A DNA stretch of 64,000 nucleotides, from NCBI RefSeq assembly GCF_014652455.1, contig NZ_BMYV01000003.1, positions 1 through 64,000 on the forward strand, written 5' to 3'. How positions within the stretch are numbered: the first letter of the stretch is position 1; every line of letters starts with the position of its first letter. Under the pieces are notes generated by a model that was not told where the DNA came from, did no database searches, and worked only from the letters and a program-made list of their open reading frames with translations. Positions 44,139 to 54,052 of the stretch are shown here, one piece after another. The translations under genes and the position numbers were made by a program. The stretch comes from Litorimonas cladophorae (GTDB lineage Bacteria; Pseudomonadota; Alphaproteobacteria; Caulobacterales; Maricaulaceae).

Positions 44139-45182
44139 TTAAGCGGCAGGTGACCGATATGTCTTGTGAATACGCGCGGCTTCTTTTTCCATATCATCCG
44201 TCCATTCGATGTCGTGGGCGTCGATATTTTCTTTGAGCTGCGCCATGGTTGTTGCACCGATAATATTGGACGTCACAAATTCACGACTTTCGACAAATTT
44301 CAATGCGAATTGCGTGGGCGTTAAACCGAGGCGACGGGCGGTGTCATTACAATCTTTGACGGCTTCATGGGCGAGGTCATATCGCCCTAGGAACGTTGGG
44401 AATTTTTCCCACCGGGAGCCTTCAGGTTTGTTCCCATCATCATATTTCCCCGTCAGCAATCCCATCGCCAGAGGTGAGTAGACCAATAAGCCAACGTCTT
44501 CACGCATTGCGATCTCTGCGCGCTCATAATCGAAACGCCGTGCGACCAGAGAATACACACATTGGTTAGACACCATGCGCGGCCAGTTGTTTTTTTCGGC
44601 GAGTTGCAGGAACTTCATCGTGCCCCATGCGGTTTCATTGGACAGGCCAACATGACGGATATTTCCCTTCTCGACGTGACGGTTTAACGCCCCGAGAATA
44701 TCCTCGAGCGGCACCATGTCAGAGGCATCATAATCTTGATAGGAGTGAAAGCCGAACCCTGGGATTGCGCGGTCTGGCCAATGTAATTGATAGAGGTCGA
44801 TGTAGTCAGTCTTCAGTCGCTTGAGAGATTTCTCAACGGCTTCGTCAATTTGCGCCGGCGTGTGTCGCGTCAGAGGTTCATCCCCATCCCGCGCCCAAGT
44901 CATCTGCGAACGGCCTGTCACTTTGGTGGCCAGAACATATTTATCACGGTTTTTACGCTGCTTTATCCAATTCCCGATGTAGGCTTCTGTTCGGCCTTGC
45001 GTCTCGGCTTCGCCAGGAACGGGATACATTTCGGCAACGTCGATGAAATTGATGCCGCGCTCCAGCGCATAGTTCAGTTGCTCATGCGCCTCTGTTTCTG
45101 TGTTTTGCTTACCCCACGTCATTGTCCCAAGGCACACAGACGTCACATCAATATTTGTTCGGCCAAGTTTACGCAGGTCCAT
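44139..45182 (-). CDS. Aldo/keto reductase (Tas-like)
   Basis: This 347-residue (beta/alpha)8 NADPH oxidoreductase has N-terminal LGRTNIDVTSVCLGTMTWG, the catalytic Asp/Tyr segment FIDVAEMYP, the Lys in VLATKV and the His in DLYQLHWPD. Length and the E. coli Tas-like GETEAYIG pattern fit the Tas/YajO group. Substrate unknown. It is divergent from the Bax-inhibitor gene. Confidence 0.92.
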   Translation of the reverse strand: MDLRKLGRTNIDVTSVCLGTMTWGKQNTETEAHEQLNYALERGINFIDVAEMYPVPGEAETQGRTEAYIGNWIKQRKNRDKYVLATKVTGRSQMTWARDGDEPLTRHTPAQIDEAVEKSLKRLKTDYIDLYQLHWPDRAIPGFGFHSYQDYDASDMVPLEDILGALNRHVEKGNIRHVGLSNETAWGTMKFLQLAEKNNWPRMVSNQCVYSLVARRFDYERAEIAMREDVGLLVYSPLAMGLLTGKYDDGNKPEGSRWEKFPTFLGRYDLAHEAVKDCNDTARRLGLTPTQFALKFVESREFVTSNIIGATTMAQLKENIDAHDIEWTDDMEKEAARIHKTYRSPAA

Positions 45183-45222
45183 GAAGTCGCTCCAAATAAT
45201 ATGAAATATAGCAAAGGGCTAT

Positions 45223-45251
45223 TTGTATTAACGTCTTTGGGGCACTATATA
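45223..45251 (+). promoter_or_regulatory. Promoter of the Bax-inhibitor-1 gene
   Basis: TTGTAT (45223-45228) and TATATA (45246-45251) are separated by 17 bases, a sigma70-like arrangement, 49 bases before the start codon at 45300. AAGGAGA lies just before that ATG. Confidence 0.6.
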
Positions 45252-45299
45252 AGGAGAAAGCCCCCTGCAACGGGGAAATGAGATGTTCAAGGAGATGTC

Positions 45300-46034
45300 A
45301 TGAACCAATTCGATTCAACCAAAGTCACGGGCGGCGCACAGACCGACCTGGGTCTGCGCACATTCTTGCTCGGGACCTACCGCTATATGGCAATGGCGAT
45401 GGCCGTTACCGCTGTTGTCGCGTTCTTTACGGGTCAAGCCATCACAAATGGTGTGATTCCGGTTTCACTAATTTATAACCCAATCACAGCGATTGCGTCA
45501 TTCCTCATTATCGTATTCGGTTTTGGCGCTGTCGGAAAAAAACTTCCGTCTATGTCACAAGGTGGCGTGCTGGCGTTCTTGTTTGGCTTCGCCGCCTTTA
45601 TGGGCGTTCTTATGTCAGCCTATGCGACAGCCTTTTTTGACCCGACCATCGTTGCGAAAATCTTCTTTATGACCGTGGCTATGTTCGGTGCTTTGTCGCT
45701 GTTCGGTTACACAACGAAGTTTAATCTCAGTGCCGTAGTAAAATATGCCTTTGCCGCATTCATGGGCTATGTCCTGATCGGTTTGGTCGGCATGTTCGTT
45801 CCAGCCCTCAGCGTTTTTGCGGGCGGCACATTTGGCATGATCATCAACATCGTTGCACTTGCCGCGATTGCAGTGATCACAGCTTGGGAAACACAGCATT
45901 TGAAGCGCGTCTATTACGCCTATGCAAATGACGCCTCCATGCAGGGTAAAATGCAGGCCTTTGGTGCCGCATCCTTGCTGCTAGCTTTCATCAACATGTT
46001 CCAAATCTTGATGAACCTTTTTGGCCGCGAATAG
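45300..46034 (+). CDS. Bax inhibitor-1/YccA family membrane protein
   Basis: This 244-residue protein has seven hydrophobic helices and the BI-1 pattern: N-terminal DLGLRTFLLGTYRYMAMAMA, and a C-terminal TAWETQHLKRVYY segment whose charged residues correspond to the proton/Ca-leak site. It is an inner-membrane YbhL/YccA relative linked to protease FtsH quality control in E. coli; exact role here is unknown. It has its own promoter and terminator. Confidence 0.92.
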   Translation: MNQFDSTKVTGGAQTDLGLRTFLLGTYRYMAMAMAVTAVVAFFTGQAITNGVIPVSLIYNPITAIASFLIIVFGFGAVGKKLPSMSQGGVLAFLFGFAAFMGVLMSAYATAFFDPTIVAKIFFMTVAMFGALSLFGYTTKFNLSAVVKYAFAAFMGYVLIGLVGMFVPALSVFAGGTFGMIINIVALAAIAVITAWETQHLKRVYYAYANDASMQGKMQAFGAASLLLAFINMFQILMNLFGRE

Positions 46035-46070
46035 TCCCTAGCGGAAAATCTATTCAGGTAAGCATTCCGA

Positions 46071-46107
46071 GCCGCCCTTTGAGAAATCAAAGGGCGGCTT
46101 TTTCTTT
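46071..46107 (+). terminator. Intrinsic terminator after Bax-inhibitor gene
   Basis: GCCGCCCTTTGA and TCAAAGGGCGGC form a perfect 12-bp stem with a GAAA tetraloop, followed by TTTTTCTTT. Confidence 0.93.
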
Positions 46108-46188
46108 GCCGAAATGTAACGCACGCGCTGCAGTTCTGGCAGATATGTTTAACACACCCTTAATCGCGCGCGGACTATGTCCTGAATC

Positions 46189-48060
46189 ATGCGCATCTCT
46201 CGCAAATATTTAATCGAAACGCTTGTTCCACGTCTGTTTGTGGCGGGACTTAGCTGTACCTATTTGACGGGTATGGCTGTGTTGGCAGGTTTTGCGATGT
46301 CGGCCAAAGACCTGCCTGACCCGAAAAAACTATGGGAGCGGAACCGTCCCGTCTCCGTACAGATCGTGGACCGTAATGGGCGCGATGTTTTAGTGCGCGG
46401 CGCCACCGTCGAGCGCCCTGTTGATTTGGATACCCTGCCTTTTCACGTCCCGATGACATTTCTTGCCACGGAAGATGAGCGCTTTCGCAACCATATCGGT
46501 GTCGACCCGCGCGCTTTAACCCGCGCGATGTGGCAGAATATTCGCGCCAAACGCTATGTGCAGGGCGGATCGACCCTAACGCAACAATTAACCAAAAACA
46601 TCTTCCTGACGCCCGATAAAAAGCTGTCGCGTAAAGCCCAAGAAATGATGCTGTCCATTTGGATGGAAAGAGATTTCAGCAAAGACGAGTTGTTGGAGAT
46701 GTATCTCTCTCGCGTTTATTTTGGCAGCGGGTCTTGGGGGCTGGAGAATGCGAGTTTGCGCTATTTCAACAAACCTGCGGCAGAGCTGACGCTGGCAGAG
46801 GCCGCCATGTTGTCAGGGCTCTTGCGCGCACCGTCTCGCCTAAACCCTGTGGCTGATTTTGACGGGTCAGTGAAACGCCAACACGTCATTTTGAATTCGA
46901 TGGAGGCGCAAGGTCTTTTGGATGTCGGGGTATTAGACGCAGCGAAAGCGGACCCTATCGAAATCCACAGCCCAAAAGACACCGAAGGCGCGCAATATTT
47001 CGTCGATTGGATCTGGGATGATTTGGAGCGCCGTATCGGTGTGCCAACCCAAGATATAATCGTACAGACAACCCTCGACATTGAGGCGCAGACGGCGGCG
47101 CAAGCCGCGTTAGTCACCCACCTCGACCCAGATCGGGGCGCGACACAAGGCGCGATCATTAGTTTGGACGGTACTGGCGGTGTCTTAGCGCTGGTCGGCG
47201 GACGCGATTATGGCGAGAGTCAGTTTAACCGCGTCACGCAAGCGGTGCGACAACCGGGATCCGCCTTTAAACCCTTTGTCTATCTCACCGCACTCCGCGC
47301 TGGGAAGTCACCTTGGGACACAACACTCGACGCACCGATTACGATTGAAGGATGGACGCCAGAGAATTTCACAGAAAAGCACTTAGGAACAGTCACGCTC
47401 CACACGGCCTTAGCGAAATCGCTGAACACCGTCGCGGTTTCGCTGGGCGAAGAGGTGGGGCGCGAAAATGTCGTTTCCACGGCCACGCAAATGGGTCTCG
47501 CAAATTTGAAACCATTCCGCAGTCTTGCGCTGGGTGCGCAGGGACAAACCCCGTTAGCTGTCGCGGAAAGCTATTTGCCCTTTGCAAACTGGGGAACACA
47601 GCGCGCTGCCTATGGCATCCTGTCAATTTCCACAGCCGACGGTACGCCGCTCTATGATCGGGTCGCACCCAATGGCGCAATGGTACTGTCCCCGAATGAA
47701 TTGGCGGACATGAACTATATGATGATAGAAGCTGTGGAGCGCGGCACGGGTCGACGGGCGCGGGTTGAAGGCCATATGATTGCGGGGAAAACAGGAACGA
47801 CCAACGATTTCCGTGATGCGTGGTTTGTCGGATATGCGCCCGACCATGTGACGGCCGTTTGGGTCGGCGATGACACGAATGCGCCAATGGCAAAAGTCAC
47901 AGGCGGCAGCATTCCTGCGATGATCTTTGCCGACACAATGAAGGTCCAACTCGTCGATGCCCCGGCCGCCAGACTCCCTGTTTCTGTTGAACCGGACTGG
48001 GCGCGAAAGGATGCCCAACTTTTGAATCTATTAGACCAATTAGAAACCCGCTTGCCTTAA
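46189..48060 (+). CDS. Class A penicillin-binding protein (PBP1A-like)
   Basis: The protein has 623 residues: one N-terminal transmembrane anchor (about 10-38), a GT51 glycosyltransferase with EDERF (96-100) and GGSTLTQQLTKN (126-137), and a transpeptidase with SxxK (Ser358-Lys361), SLN (411-413) and KTGT (534-537). It polymerises and crosslinks peptidoglycan. It is shorter than typical PBP1A (no OB/linker insert, short C-terminus), closer to the compact PBP1C/2-domain forms. Confidence 0.92.
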   Translation: MRISRKYLIETLVPRLFVAGLSCTYLTGMAVLAGFAMSAKDLPDPKKLWERNRPVSVQIVDRNGRDVLVRGATVERPVDLDTLPFHVPMTFLATEDERFRNHIGVDPRALTRAMWQNIRAKRYVQGGSTLTQQLTKNIFLTPDKKLSRKAQEMMLSIWMERDFSKDELLEMYLSRVYFGSGSWGLENASLRYFNKPAAELTLAEAAMLSGLLRAPSRLNPVADFDGSVKRQHVILNSMEAQGLLDVGVLDAAKADPIEIHSPKDTEGAQYFVDWIWDDLERRIGVPTQDIIVQTTLDIEAQTAAQAALVTHLDPDRGATQGAIISLDGTGGVLALVGGRDYGESQFNRVTQAVRQPGSAFKPFVYLTALRAGKSPWDTTLDAPITIEGWTPENFTEKHLGTVTLHTALAKSLNTVAVSLGEEVGRENVVSTATQMGLANLKPFRSLALGAQGQTPLAVAESYLPFANWGTQRAAYGILSISTADGTPLYDRVAPNGAMVLSPNELADMNYMMIEAVERGTGRRARVEGHMIAGKTGTTNDFRDAWFVGYAPDHVTAVWVGDDTNAPMAKVTGGSIPAMIFADTMKVQLVDAPAARLPVSVEPDWARKDAQLLNLLDQLETRLP

Positions 48061-48067
48061 ACCCAGA

Positions 48068-48778
48068 TTAAGGCGCGAAGAACCACCGTCCACCCACGAA
48101 AAAATTATAAGATCTATGGATACCCGGTAAGTCTCTGTAGTTCGCCCGAATGTTGCGATCGCGGCCAGACACATATTCAAATCCTGCGGCTAAACGTAAG
48201 TTTTTGGTCAGTTCATACGACGACCCCGCAAAAGCATTGGCATAAGTATCCGTATAGGCATCATCGGCAAAGACGGCGAAATTTGGGTCATTATCTGCGG
48301 TGCCTTCGAATGTCACTTCGCGGCGTAAGACCCCTGCACCTGCGCCAAGAAACGGGCGGAATTTGTGACCGTCACGGAAGTCGTAAAACACATGCAAGCC
48401 GTAGGTTTTGACGGAGCTATCACCCCGCGTATCCGAAGCCCCATTCAGCCCGACGATGTCGGAATAACGATAGGCATGTTCCAACTCTGCGCGCCAATTT
48501 TTGTTCAGCCTATATCCAACCGCCCCTGCGATCTCATAGCTATTGTCAAATAGAAGATTGTTCTCATCTTCGATCGCACCATATCCGCGCAGCGCGATGT
48601 AATAGCCTTCGCCTTTGGTGGCTTGCGCGGTTGCGGTTTGAGCGGAAGTTCCCAGAATCAGAACAGCGAAGCTCAGAGAACAGCAAAGTTTGGAGAGTGG
48701 GCGAAGCAATCGAGCGGGTCTGGCCGCAGAAGATCGAATGGATAAAATCATATCTGGTATATTTTGATCGCGTTTCAT
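48068..48778 (-). CDS. Outer membrane beta-barrel protein
   Basis: This 236-residue protein has a signal peptide (hydrophobic LCCSLSFAVLILG, cleavage near ATAQA at 51-55) and then a small barrel of the OmpA-like/porin-like outer membrane type with alternating strands (YYIALRGYGAIED; AGAVGYRLNKNWRAELEHAYR) ending in GGRWFFAP. The first ATG gives a long n-region; ATG 48751 is an alternative start. Function not recognised. Confidence 0.85.
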   Translation of the reverse strand: MKRDQNIPDMILSIRSSAARPARLLRPLSKLCCSLSFAVLILGTSAQTATAQATKGEGYYIALRGYGAIEDENNLLFDNSYEIAGAVGYRLNKNWRAELEHAYRYSDIVGLNGASDTRGDSSVKTYGLHVFYDFRDGHKFRPFLGAGAGVLRREVTFEGTADNDPNFAVFADDAYTDTYANAFAGSSYELTKNLRLAAGFEYVSGRDRNIRANYRDLPGIHRSYNFFVGGRWFFAP

Positions 48779-49035
48779 TTTTCGCGCCTAAATCCTGCCT
48801 GCCAACTTATCAAGACAACTAAGCACGGTCTGGGGAAAGTCGACATTATGAGAAACCGCCTTAATTCCGTTCACTTTCAGTTCACACTGGCACTTTATGG
48901 GGGCCACGATTGGACGTCGCCCCTTTTGAGGTGTTCAATCTGTCGGCCCCCAATACACCGACATATGCGCCTTCCGCAGTATGTGGGCTGGGGAGGGCGC
49001 ATATTTTAATCGAGCGCGTTGAGTGCTATAGGCTG

Positions 49036-49809
49036 CTAAAATTCCGCACCGACGGCATGTAGAACTGGGCCGTTTTTACTGAGCCAACGTTTGGCGCTTT
49101 TCACATCATCGAAAATACGGTCACAAACGGCCCAAAATGCGGCACTGTGATTGGCTTCAATCATATGCGCACATTCATGCGCACACACATATTCCAATAC
49201 ATGAGGCGGCGCGCAGATCAGGCGCCAAGAATAAGAAATATGGCCTTCTCCCTGTCGGGTGATGCAACTTCCCCAACGGCTCTCCGTATCGCGGATCGAA
49301 ACTTTGCCCACGCGCTTATCCAGTTTCTCAGCATAATGATGGCTGGCCGCTTCTAACTCGGCGCGGGCTTCGCGGATAAGGAAACGACGGACACGGCCCG
49401 GGAAGCTCTCCGCGTCAGGACTGGGCACAATGATCTTCTGCCCGATTCGGTCTATTTTCGCCCGACCTCGTCCCGTCGGATTCACCAATCTAAATGGCTG
49501 GCCCTGAAATAAAATTTCCCCACCCGGCACAAAAGGCTGGGGAGAAGGTAACGCTTCGAGTTGGACATCAATCCAATCGCGCTGCTGCTGTGCAAATTGA
49601 CGGGCCTTAGCGAAAGCAGAGGTGCCGGGCACCACAACATGTACTTCACGCGACCCCGCTTTGACCTTTAGTGAGATACGGCGTGCCCTGTCTGAGTGCA
49701 CATAGAGCACGCGCGGGTCGCCGCCATCTCGTAACGGGAAATCTGCCTTGCTCGGTCGGGCCGGCATGTTATCGTCCACGCCAAGTAAAGATTTCAGGAA
49801 ACCACTCAT
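49036..49809 (-). CDS. YgjP-type zinc metallopeptidase (DUF45/M48-like)
   Basis: The protein is 257 residues. The zinc motif HECAH (211-215) with His221 (MIEANHS) and the conserved SRWGSC segment (177-182) define the YgjP family of predicted metal-dependent hydrolases. No signal peptide. The ATG at 49809 shares a CATG with the divergent lipoprotein start; an alternative ATG at 49767 would shorten it by 14 residues. Confidence 0.88.
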   Translation of the reverse strand: MSGFLKSLLGVDDNMPARPSKADFPLRDGGDPRVLYVHSDRARRISLKVKAGSREVHVVVPGTSAFAKARQFAQQQRDWIDVQLEALPSPQPFVPGGEILFQGQPFRLVNPTGRGRAKIDRIGQKIIVPSPDAESFPGRVRRFLIREARAELEAASHHYAEKLDKRVGKVSIRDTESRWGSCITRQGEGHISYSWRLICAPPHVLEYVCAHECAHMIEANHSAAFWAVCDRIFDDVKSAKRWLSKNGPVLHAVGAEF

Positions 49810-51412
49810 GTCGCGTCAGTTATCATCTCTGTTAAAAATTTCGGTCGCTGGATTCGTCCTCTTAAGTGTGGGGGCGTGTAAGCCCGCAGACAAGGGCCAA
49901 GGTGCATTGAAGTCTGCGGGTGTGGAAGCGCTGAATTTGAGCAAAGCAGATACGTCCATCTTTGGCAAATATTTCGAGACAGCCGCTTGTGACGTGGATG
50001 AAATGGAAGCGCTCGGTGCGCTAGCAGGCTTAGGATTGGGTGAAACAGGCACAAATAATCTTACATTCGCAAAGCGTAAATTTGAGGCTGGCCGCGTCGT
50101 TTACTCAGATTTTCGGATAGAGACATCAGACACGGAGTCTTTTTCTTCCAAACAGATCACGTTCCATTGTCCGCAGATGGGCGAAGAAGCGCCCAATTTT
50201 GAACGCCTTGATCTGAAAGATGCAACGCTGCGCGAGGATGAAATTACCGCGAATTTCGGGACGCTGAGTGTTTCCCACCCAACAGCCGACGCCGCCAAAG
50301 CCCTCGTCGCAGGTATGATGAGCTCAGACAATGACACCTCTGGTGATATCGGATTTGGTGCTGTGTCTGTCACAGGCGTCAAAGTAACAGGCGACGCGTT
50401 CTCGGGTACACTTTCGGCCCTCGCCTGGGGTGAAGACCGCGGCGCGGACAAACGCGGGACAGCCGACCTCATGTTAGAAGAGCTGAAAATGACAGTTCCA
50501 GGCAAAGATGGCGTTCAGGATATGACCGTCGACTTTGAGGGCATGGGTGCGCGCAACTTAAACATCGGCGCAAAGCTGCTCCCGCGATACGGCCTGTCTC
50601 CAAACGGCGCGATCAGCCAATTTATCGGCAGTTTGAATACAGGTACCAAGCCCTATGACGAATTGATTATTGGGGATCTTGATGTTGATGCCGAAGGCTT
50701 TTCGCTAGATTTTGACGGCATTGAAGGAAAAACAACCGAGGCAGGCGATGTCATCACAACGCGGCAATCTTTCAACCCCATGACCATCACACTGAAACCT
50801 GCATTGGGCGAGAACCCCGAATTTAAACGGGCATATACGATCCTTAAATCACTGGATTTCGAAACCATTGAAATGTCAGGCAGCTCTGTAACACGTTTGG
50901 ACAAGAGCGATGACAGTATCGCCGTCTCGGACGGTTTGTGGGTCATCAAGGATGCTATGAAATTAAATTTTGAATATGAAGCTGAAGGTCTGGCAGAGAT
51001 GCTGAAAAGCTTGCAGACAGCTCAGAGTGTGACGTCGCAATCTCAAATGGCGGCGATGTATGAGCCGCTGAAACTGCGGTCCATGCGTTTTACGATGGAA
51101 GATAATTCTATCGTGGCGCGCGGCTTGAAACTCGCAAGTGAAATGACGGGTCAATCCGAAGCCAATATCAAACGCGGTTTGGGCATGTTGGTTTTTGGGG
51201 CCGCGATGGCCGCCGAGAATGAGGTGCAGGCCGAAGTCTATTCCGAAACGATTGAGGCCTTCGCCGATTTTGTGAAGAATGGCGGCACGATGACGATCGA
51301 AGCCAACCCGCCCGCACCCTTCTCGCTCGCTCCGCTTGTTACTGGAAAAGGCGCAGATGTGGATCCCGCGACACTAGGTTTCTCAGCCAGTCAGGAAAAT
51401 GAAGCGCCTTAA
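49808..51412 (+). CDS. Large hypothetical lipoprotein
   Basis: The protein is 534 residues from ATG 49808 (AGGA eight bases upstream), giving a classic lipoprotein signal with lipobox SVGAC (Cys24). A longer frame from 49748 is rejected because it would overlap the divergent peptidase. The mature protein is Asp/Ser/Thr-rich, about 500 residues, with repeated beta-rich blocks (EMSGSSVTRLDKSD; DLDVDAEGFSLDFDG). Family not recognised. The downstream TMEM175-like gene follows 24 bp later. Confidence 0.7.
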   Translation: MSRQLSSLLKISVAGFVLLSVGACKPADKGQGALKSAGVEALNLSKADTSIFGKYFETAACDVDEMEALGALAGLGLGETGTNNLTFAKRKFEAGRVVYSDFRIETSDTESFSSKQITFHCPQMGEEAPNFERLDLKDATLREDEITANFGTLSVSHPTADAAKALVAGMMSSDNDTSGDIGFGAVSVTGVKVTGDAFSGTLSALAWGEDRGADKRGTADLMLEELKMTVPGKDGVQDMTVDFEGMGARNLNIGAKLLPRYGLSPNGAISQFIGSLNTGTKPYDELIIGDLDVDAEGFSLDFDGIEGKTTEAGDVITTRQSFNPMTITLKPALGENPEFKRAYTILKSLDFETIEMSGSSVTRLDKSDDSIAVSDGLWVIKDAMKLNFEYEAEGLAEMLKSLQTAQSVTSQSQMAAMYEPLKLRSMRFTMEDNSIVARGLKLASEMTGQSEANIKRGLGMLVFGAAMAAENEVQAEVYSETIEAFADFVKNGGTMTIEANPPAPFSLAPLVTGKGADVDPATLGFSASQENEAP

Positions 51413-51436
51413 GTCCATTCAGCATAAGGATGTGAT

Positions 51437-52162
51437 ATGATCAGAGACAGTCTGTCAGAGCTTAAAGGCCTAGATCACGATCCAGACTTCCGTTGGCGTG
51501 GGACGAGTGTCACGCGCATCGAGAATCTGTCTGATATTGTCTTTGCGATTGCCTTAGGCATGCTGATTACAGGCGTAGATGCGCCCCGTACATTGGTGGA
51601 CCTGCGCGAATTTTTGGTCAACATCTTCCCGACCATTCTGGGGTTTTGCGTTTTATTAGGGTTGTGGAATGGGCATTACACATTCTTCCGTCGCTACGGC
51701 GTTGCCGACTCGAAGATCATTATCTTAAATGCGGTCTTGATTTTTATTGTCCTATTTATGGCTTACCCGCTTCGCTTCGCCTTTGACTCACTCTTTGGGT
51801 TTATCACACAAGTTTTCACGGGGGATTACACGCGATCCATCAACCTCGGACTCAGGAGCTACAGAGACGCCGCCGAAATCATTGCCTATTTTAGTCTCTT
51901 CTATTCTGCATCCTTTGCGGTTTTCGCGATGATGCAGGGACATGTGCTAAAGAAAGCTGAGCTCCTAAGTCTCAACGCGCATGAATTAGCGGTTTCCAAA
52001 CAAATGCATTTGGTCCGCTGGTTACAATGCGGCACAACCCTGCTCTGCGCGATCCTCGCGTGGTTTACCCCCCTTGGCCCCGCTGCTGCGGGACTAATGG
52101 CTACATTCAGGCCTCTCTTCCTGATTGCAGCCAAGCGCTATCCTGTTCCAGAGACAACATAA
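51437..52162 (+). CDS. TMEM175-like (DUF1211) membrane protein
   Basis: The protein is 241 residues with six predicted helices. The N-terminal RIENLSDIVFAIALGMLI matches the TMEM175/DUF1211 signature (R-x-x-x-x-SDxxFAIA), and LLGLWNGHYTFFRR matches its second conserved segment. Relatives form potassium-selective channels. The ATG has AAGGA upstream; it may be cotranscribed with the preceding lipoprotein gene. Confidence 0.78.
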   Translation: MIRDSLSELKGLDHDPDFRWRGTSVTRIENLSDIVFAIALGMLITGVDAPRTLVDLREFLVNIFPTILGFCVLLGLWNGHYTFFRRYGVADSKIIILNAVLIFIVLFMAYPLRFAFDSLFGFITQVFTGDYTRSINLGLRSYRDAAEIIAYFSLFYSASFAVFAMMQGHVLKKAELLSLNAHELAVSKQMHLVRWLQCGTTLLCAILAWFTPLGPAAAGLMATFRPLFLIAAKRYPVPETT

Positions 52163-52278
52163 GCCATACATTTTCATAGCCCCACCCTGCGCGGATTGGC
52201 CGCCCACGCTCACTTGAAACCTTCACACGCGTCGCGCATATGGTGGGCAACGTAATCTAAACCCTCACGGAGCCTTCC

Positions 52279-53028
52279 ATGAAAGTCCTCGTCCCCGTCA
52301 AGCGCGTGCTTGACTATAACGTCAAGGCCCGGGTCAAACCCGACCAATCGGGCGTTGACCTGTCCAATGTCAAAATGAGTATGAACCCGTTTGACGAAAT
52401 CGCCGTCGAAGAGGCTGTCCGTCTCCAAGAAGCTGGTACAGCGACCGAGACAATCGTTGTTTCGATTGGTCCCGCAAAGGCGCAAGAGACAATCCGCACA
52501 GGCCTTGCTATGGGTATGGACCGCGGTGTTCACGTCCAAACAGATGAAGATCTTGAGCCTCTCGCAATTGCGAAAATCCTTAAAGCGGTCGCAGAAGCCG
52601 AAGGTGCCGATCTCATCGTGATGGGCAAACAAGCTATCGACAATGATTATGGCGCAACAGGCGGTATGCTCGCAGCTCTCCTCGGCTGGCCAATCGGCTC
52701 AGCCGCAAACTCTATCGCTCTGGATGGCGGCGCGCTTAGCGTTGTCAAAGAAGTCGATGGCGGTTTGCAAACGGTGAAACTGCAAATGCCAGCCCTCGTA
52801 ACGGCTGACTTGCGTTTGAACGAGCCACGCTATGCGTCGCTTCCAAACATCATGAAAGCCAAGCGTAAGCCAATTGACGCGAAGACACCTGCCGATTTTG
52901 GTGTGGACACAACGCCGCGCCTCAAGACCCTAAAAGTCACAGAGCCAGCAGCACGCGAAGCTGGTATTAAAGTCGAAGACGCAGCAGCGCTGGTCGATAA
53001 ATTGAAAAACGAAGCAGGAGTGATCTAA
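52279..53028 (+). CDS. etfB: Electron transfer flavoprotein subunit beta
   Basis: The protein is 249 residues. It has the family N-terminus [21 protein letters not shown], an AMP-binding region ([22 protein letters not shown]) and the recognition-loop signature of EtfB ([21 protein letters not shown]). With EtfA it takes electrons from acyl-CoA dehydrogenases to ETF:ubiquinone oxidoreductase. It overlaps etfA by one base (TAATG). Confidence 0.95.
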   Translation: MKVLVPVKRVLDYNVKARVKPDQSGVDLSNVKMSMNPFDEIAVEEAVRLQEAGTATETIVVSIGPAKAQETIRTGLAMGMDRGVHVQTDEDLEPLAIAKILKAVAEAEGADLIVMGKQAIDNDYGATGGMLAALLGWPIGSAANSIALDGGALSVVKEVDGGLQTVKLQMPALVTADLRLNEPRYASLPNIMKAKRKPIDAKTPADFGVDTTPRLKTLKVTEPAAREAGIKVEDAAALVDKLKNEAGVI

Positions 53029-53969
53029 TGGCTGTCCTCGTTATTGCAGAACATGACAACACAACGTTGAAAGACGCGACACATAAAACTGTCACCGCAG
53101 CTTCCCAGATGGGCGGCGACGTTGACATTCTCGTTGCAGGTAAAGGCATCAAAGATGTTGTCGCCGCAGCCGCCAAAATTGACGGCGTCCGCGCGGTTAT
53201 CGGCGTTGACCATGACGCCCTAGAGCGTCAGCTGGCCGAAGCCATGGAAGTCGTCGTCGTCGGCCTAATGGATGGCTATGACGCGGTCCTTGCGCCTGAC
53301 ACAACCTCGCATAAAAATTACATGCCACGCGTCGCAGCCAAGCTCGATGTGCAGCAGATTTCTTCCGTCACGGGCGTTGAAAGCGCGGACACATTTGTCC
53401 GTCCAATTTACGCCGGTAACGCCATGGCGACTGTGCAGTCCACAGATAGCAAAAAAGTCGTCACTGTGCGCGCAACAGCCTTTGCAGCGGCAGGCGAAGG
53501 CGGCTCTGCCTCGACGTCCGATGCGGATGCAGGCCTCGGCGCGCTGAAATCTGAATATGTAAGCGAAGAGCTGTCCAAATCGGATCGCCCAGAATTGACA
53601 GCGGCAAAAGTCGTCGTCTCTGGTGGTCGCGGTATGGGTTCGGGCGAGAACTTCAAATTGCTTGAAGGCATTGCCGACAAACTCGGCGCCGCGATGGGCG
53701 CTTCACGTGCTGCCGTGGATGCGGGTTTTGTGCCCAATGATTGGCAAGTTGGCCAAACAGGTAAAGCCGTGGCACCACAGCTTTATATCGCCGTCGGTAT
53801 TTCTGGCGCGATCCAGCATTTGGCTGGCATGAAGGACTCGAAAGTCATTGCCGCTATCAACAAAGACGAAGATGCGCCGATCTTCTCCGTCGCTGATTAC
53901 GGCCTCGTCGCAGACCTGTTCAAAGCTTTGCCTGAGCTAGAAGCTGAATTAACTAAAGCTGGCTACTAA
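53028..53969 (+). CDS. etfA: Electron transfer flavoprotein subunit alpha
   Basis: The protein is 313 residues. The C-terminal FAD domain is clear: [12 protein letters not shown] (about 203-214), [27 protein letters not shown] and [16 protein letters not shown]. It binds FAD at the interface with EtfB. It is followed by a strong terminator. Confidence 0.95.
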   Translation: MAVLVIAEHDNTTLKDATHKTVTAASQMGGDVDILVAGKGIKDVVAAAAKIDGVRAVIGVDHDALERQLAEAMEVVVVGLMDGYDAVLAPDTTSHKNYMPRVAAKLDVQQISSVTGVESADTFVRPIYAGNAMATVQSTDSKKVVTVRATAFAAAGEGGSASTSDADAGLGALKSEYVSEELSKSDRPELTAAKVVVSGGRGMGSGENFKLLEGIADKLGAAMGASRAAVDAGFVPNDWQVGQTGKAVAPQLYIAVGISGAIQHLAGMKDSKVIAAINKDEDAPIFSVADYGLVADLFKALPELEAELTKAGY

Positions 53970-53990
53970 GCCCTATTGTTATCATAAATG

Positions 53991-54026
53991 AAAAAAACCC
54001 CGACACTTTCGTGTCGGGGTTTTTTT
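53991..54026. terminator. Bidirectional intrinsic terminator
   Basis: A7, CCCCGACAC, TTTC, GTGTCGGGG and T7 form a perfect 9-bp GC-rich stem with a U run on both strands. It ends etfA and, on the other strand, the FG-GAP lipoprotein gene. Confidence 0.95.
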
Positions 54027-54052
54027 ATGGCTCTAATTCTAAAAGACTGAAT

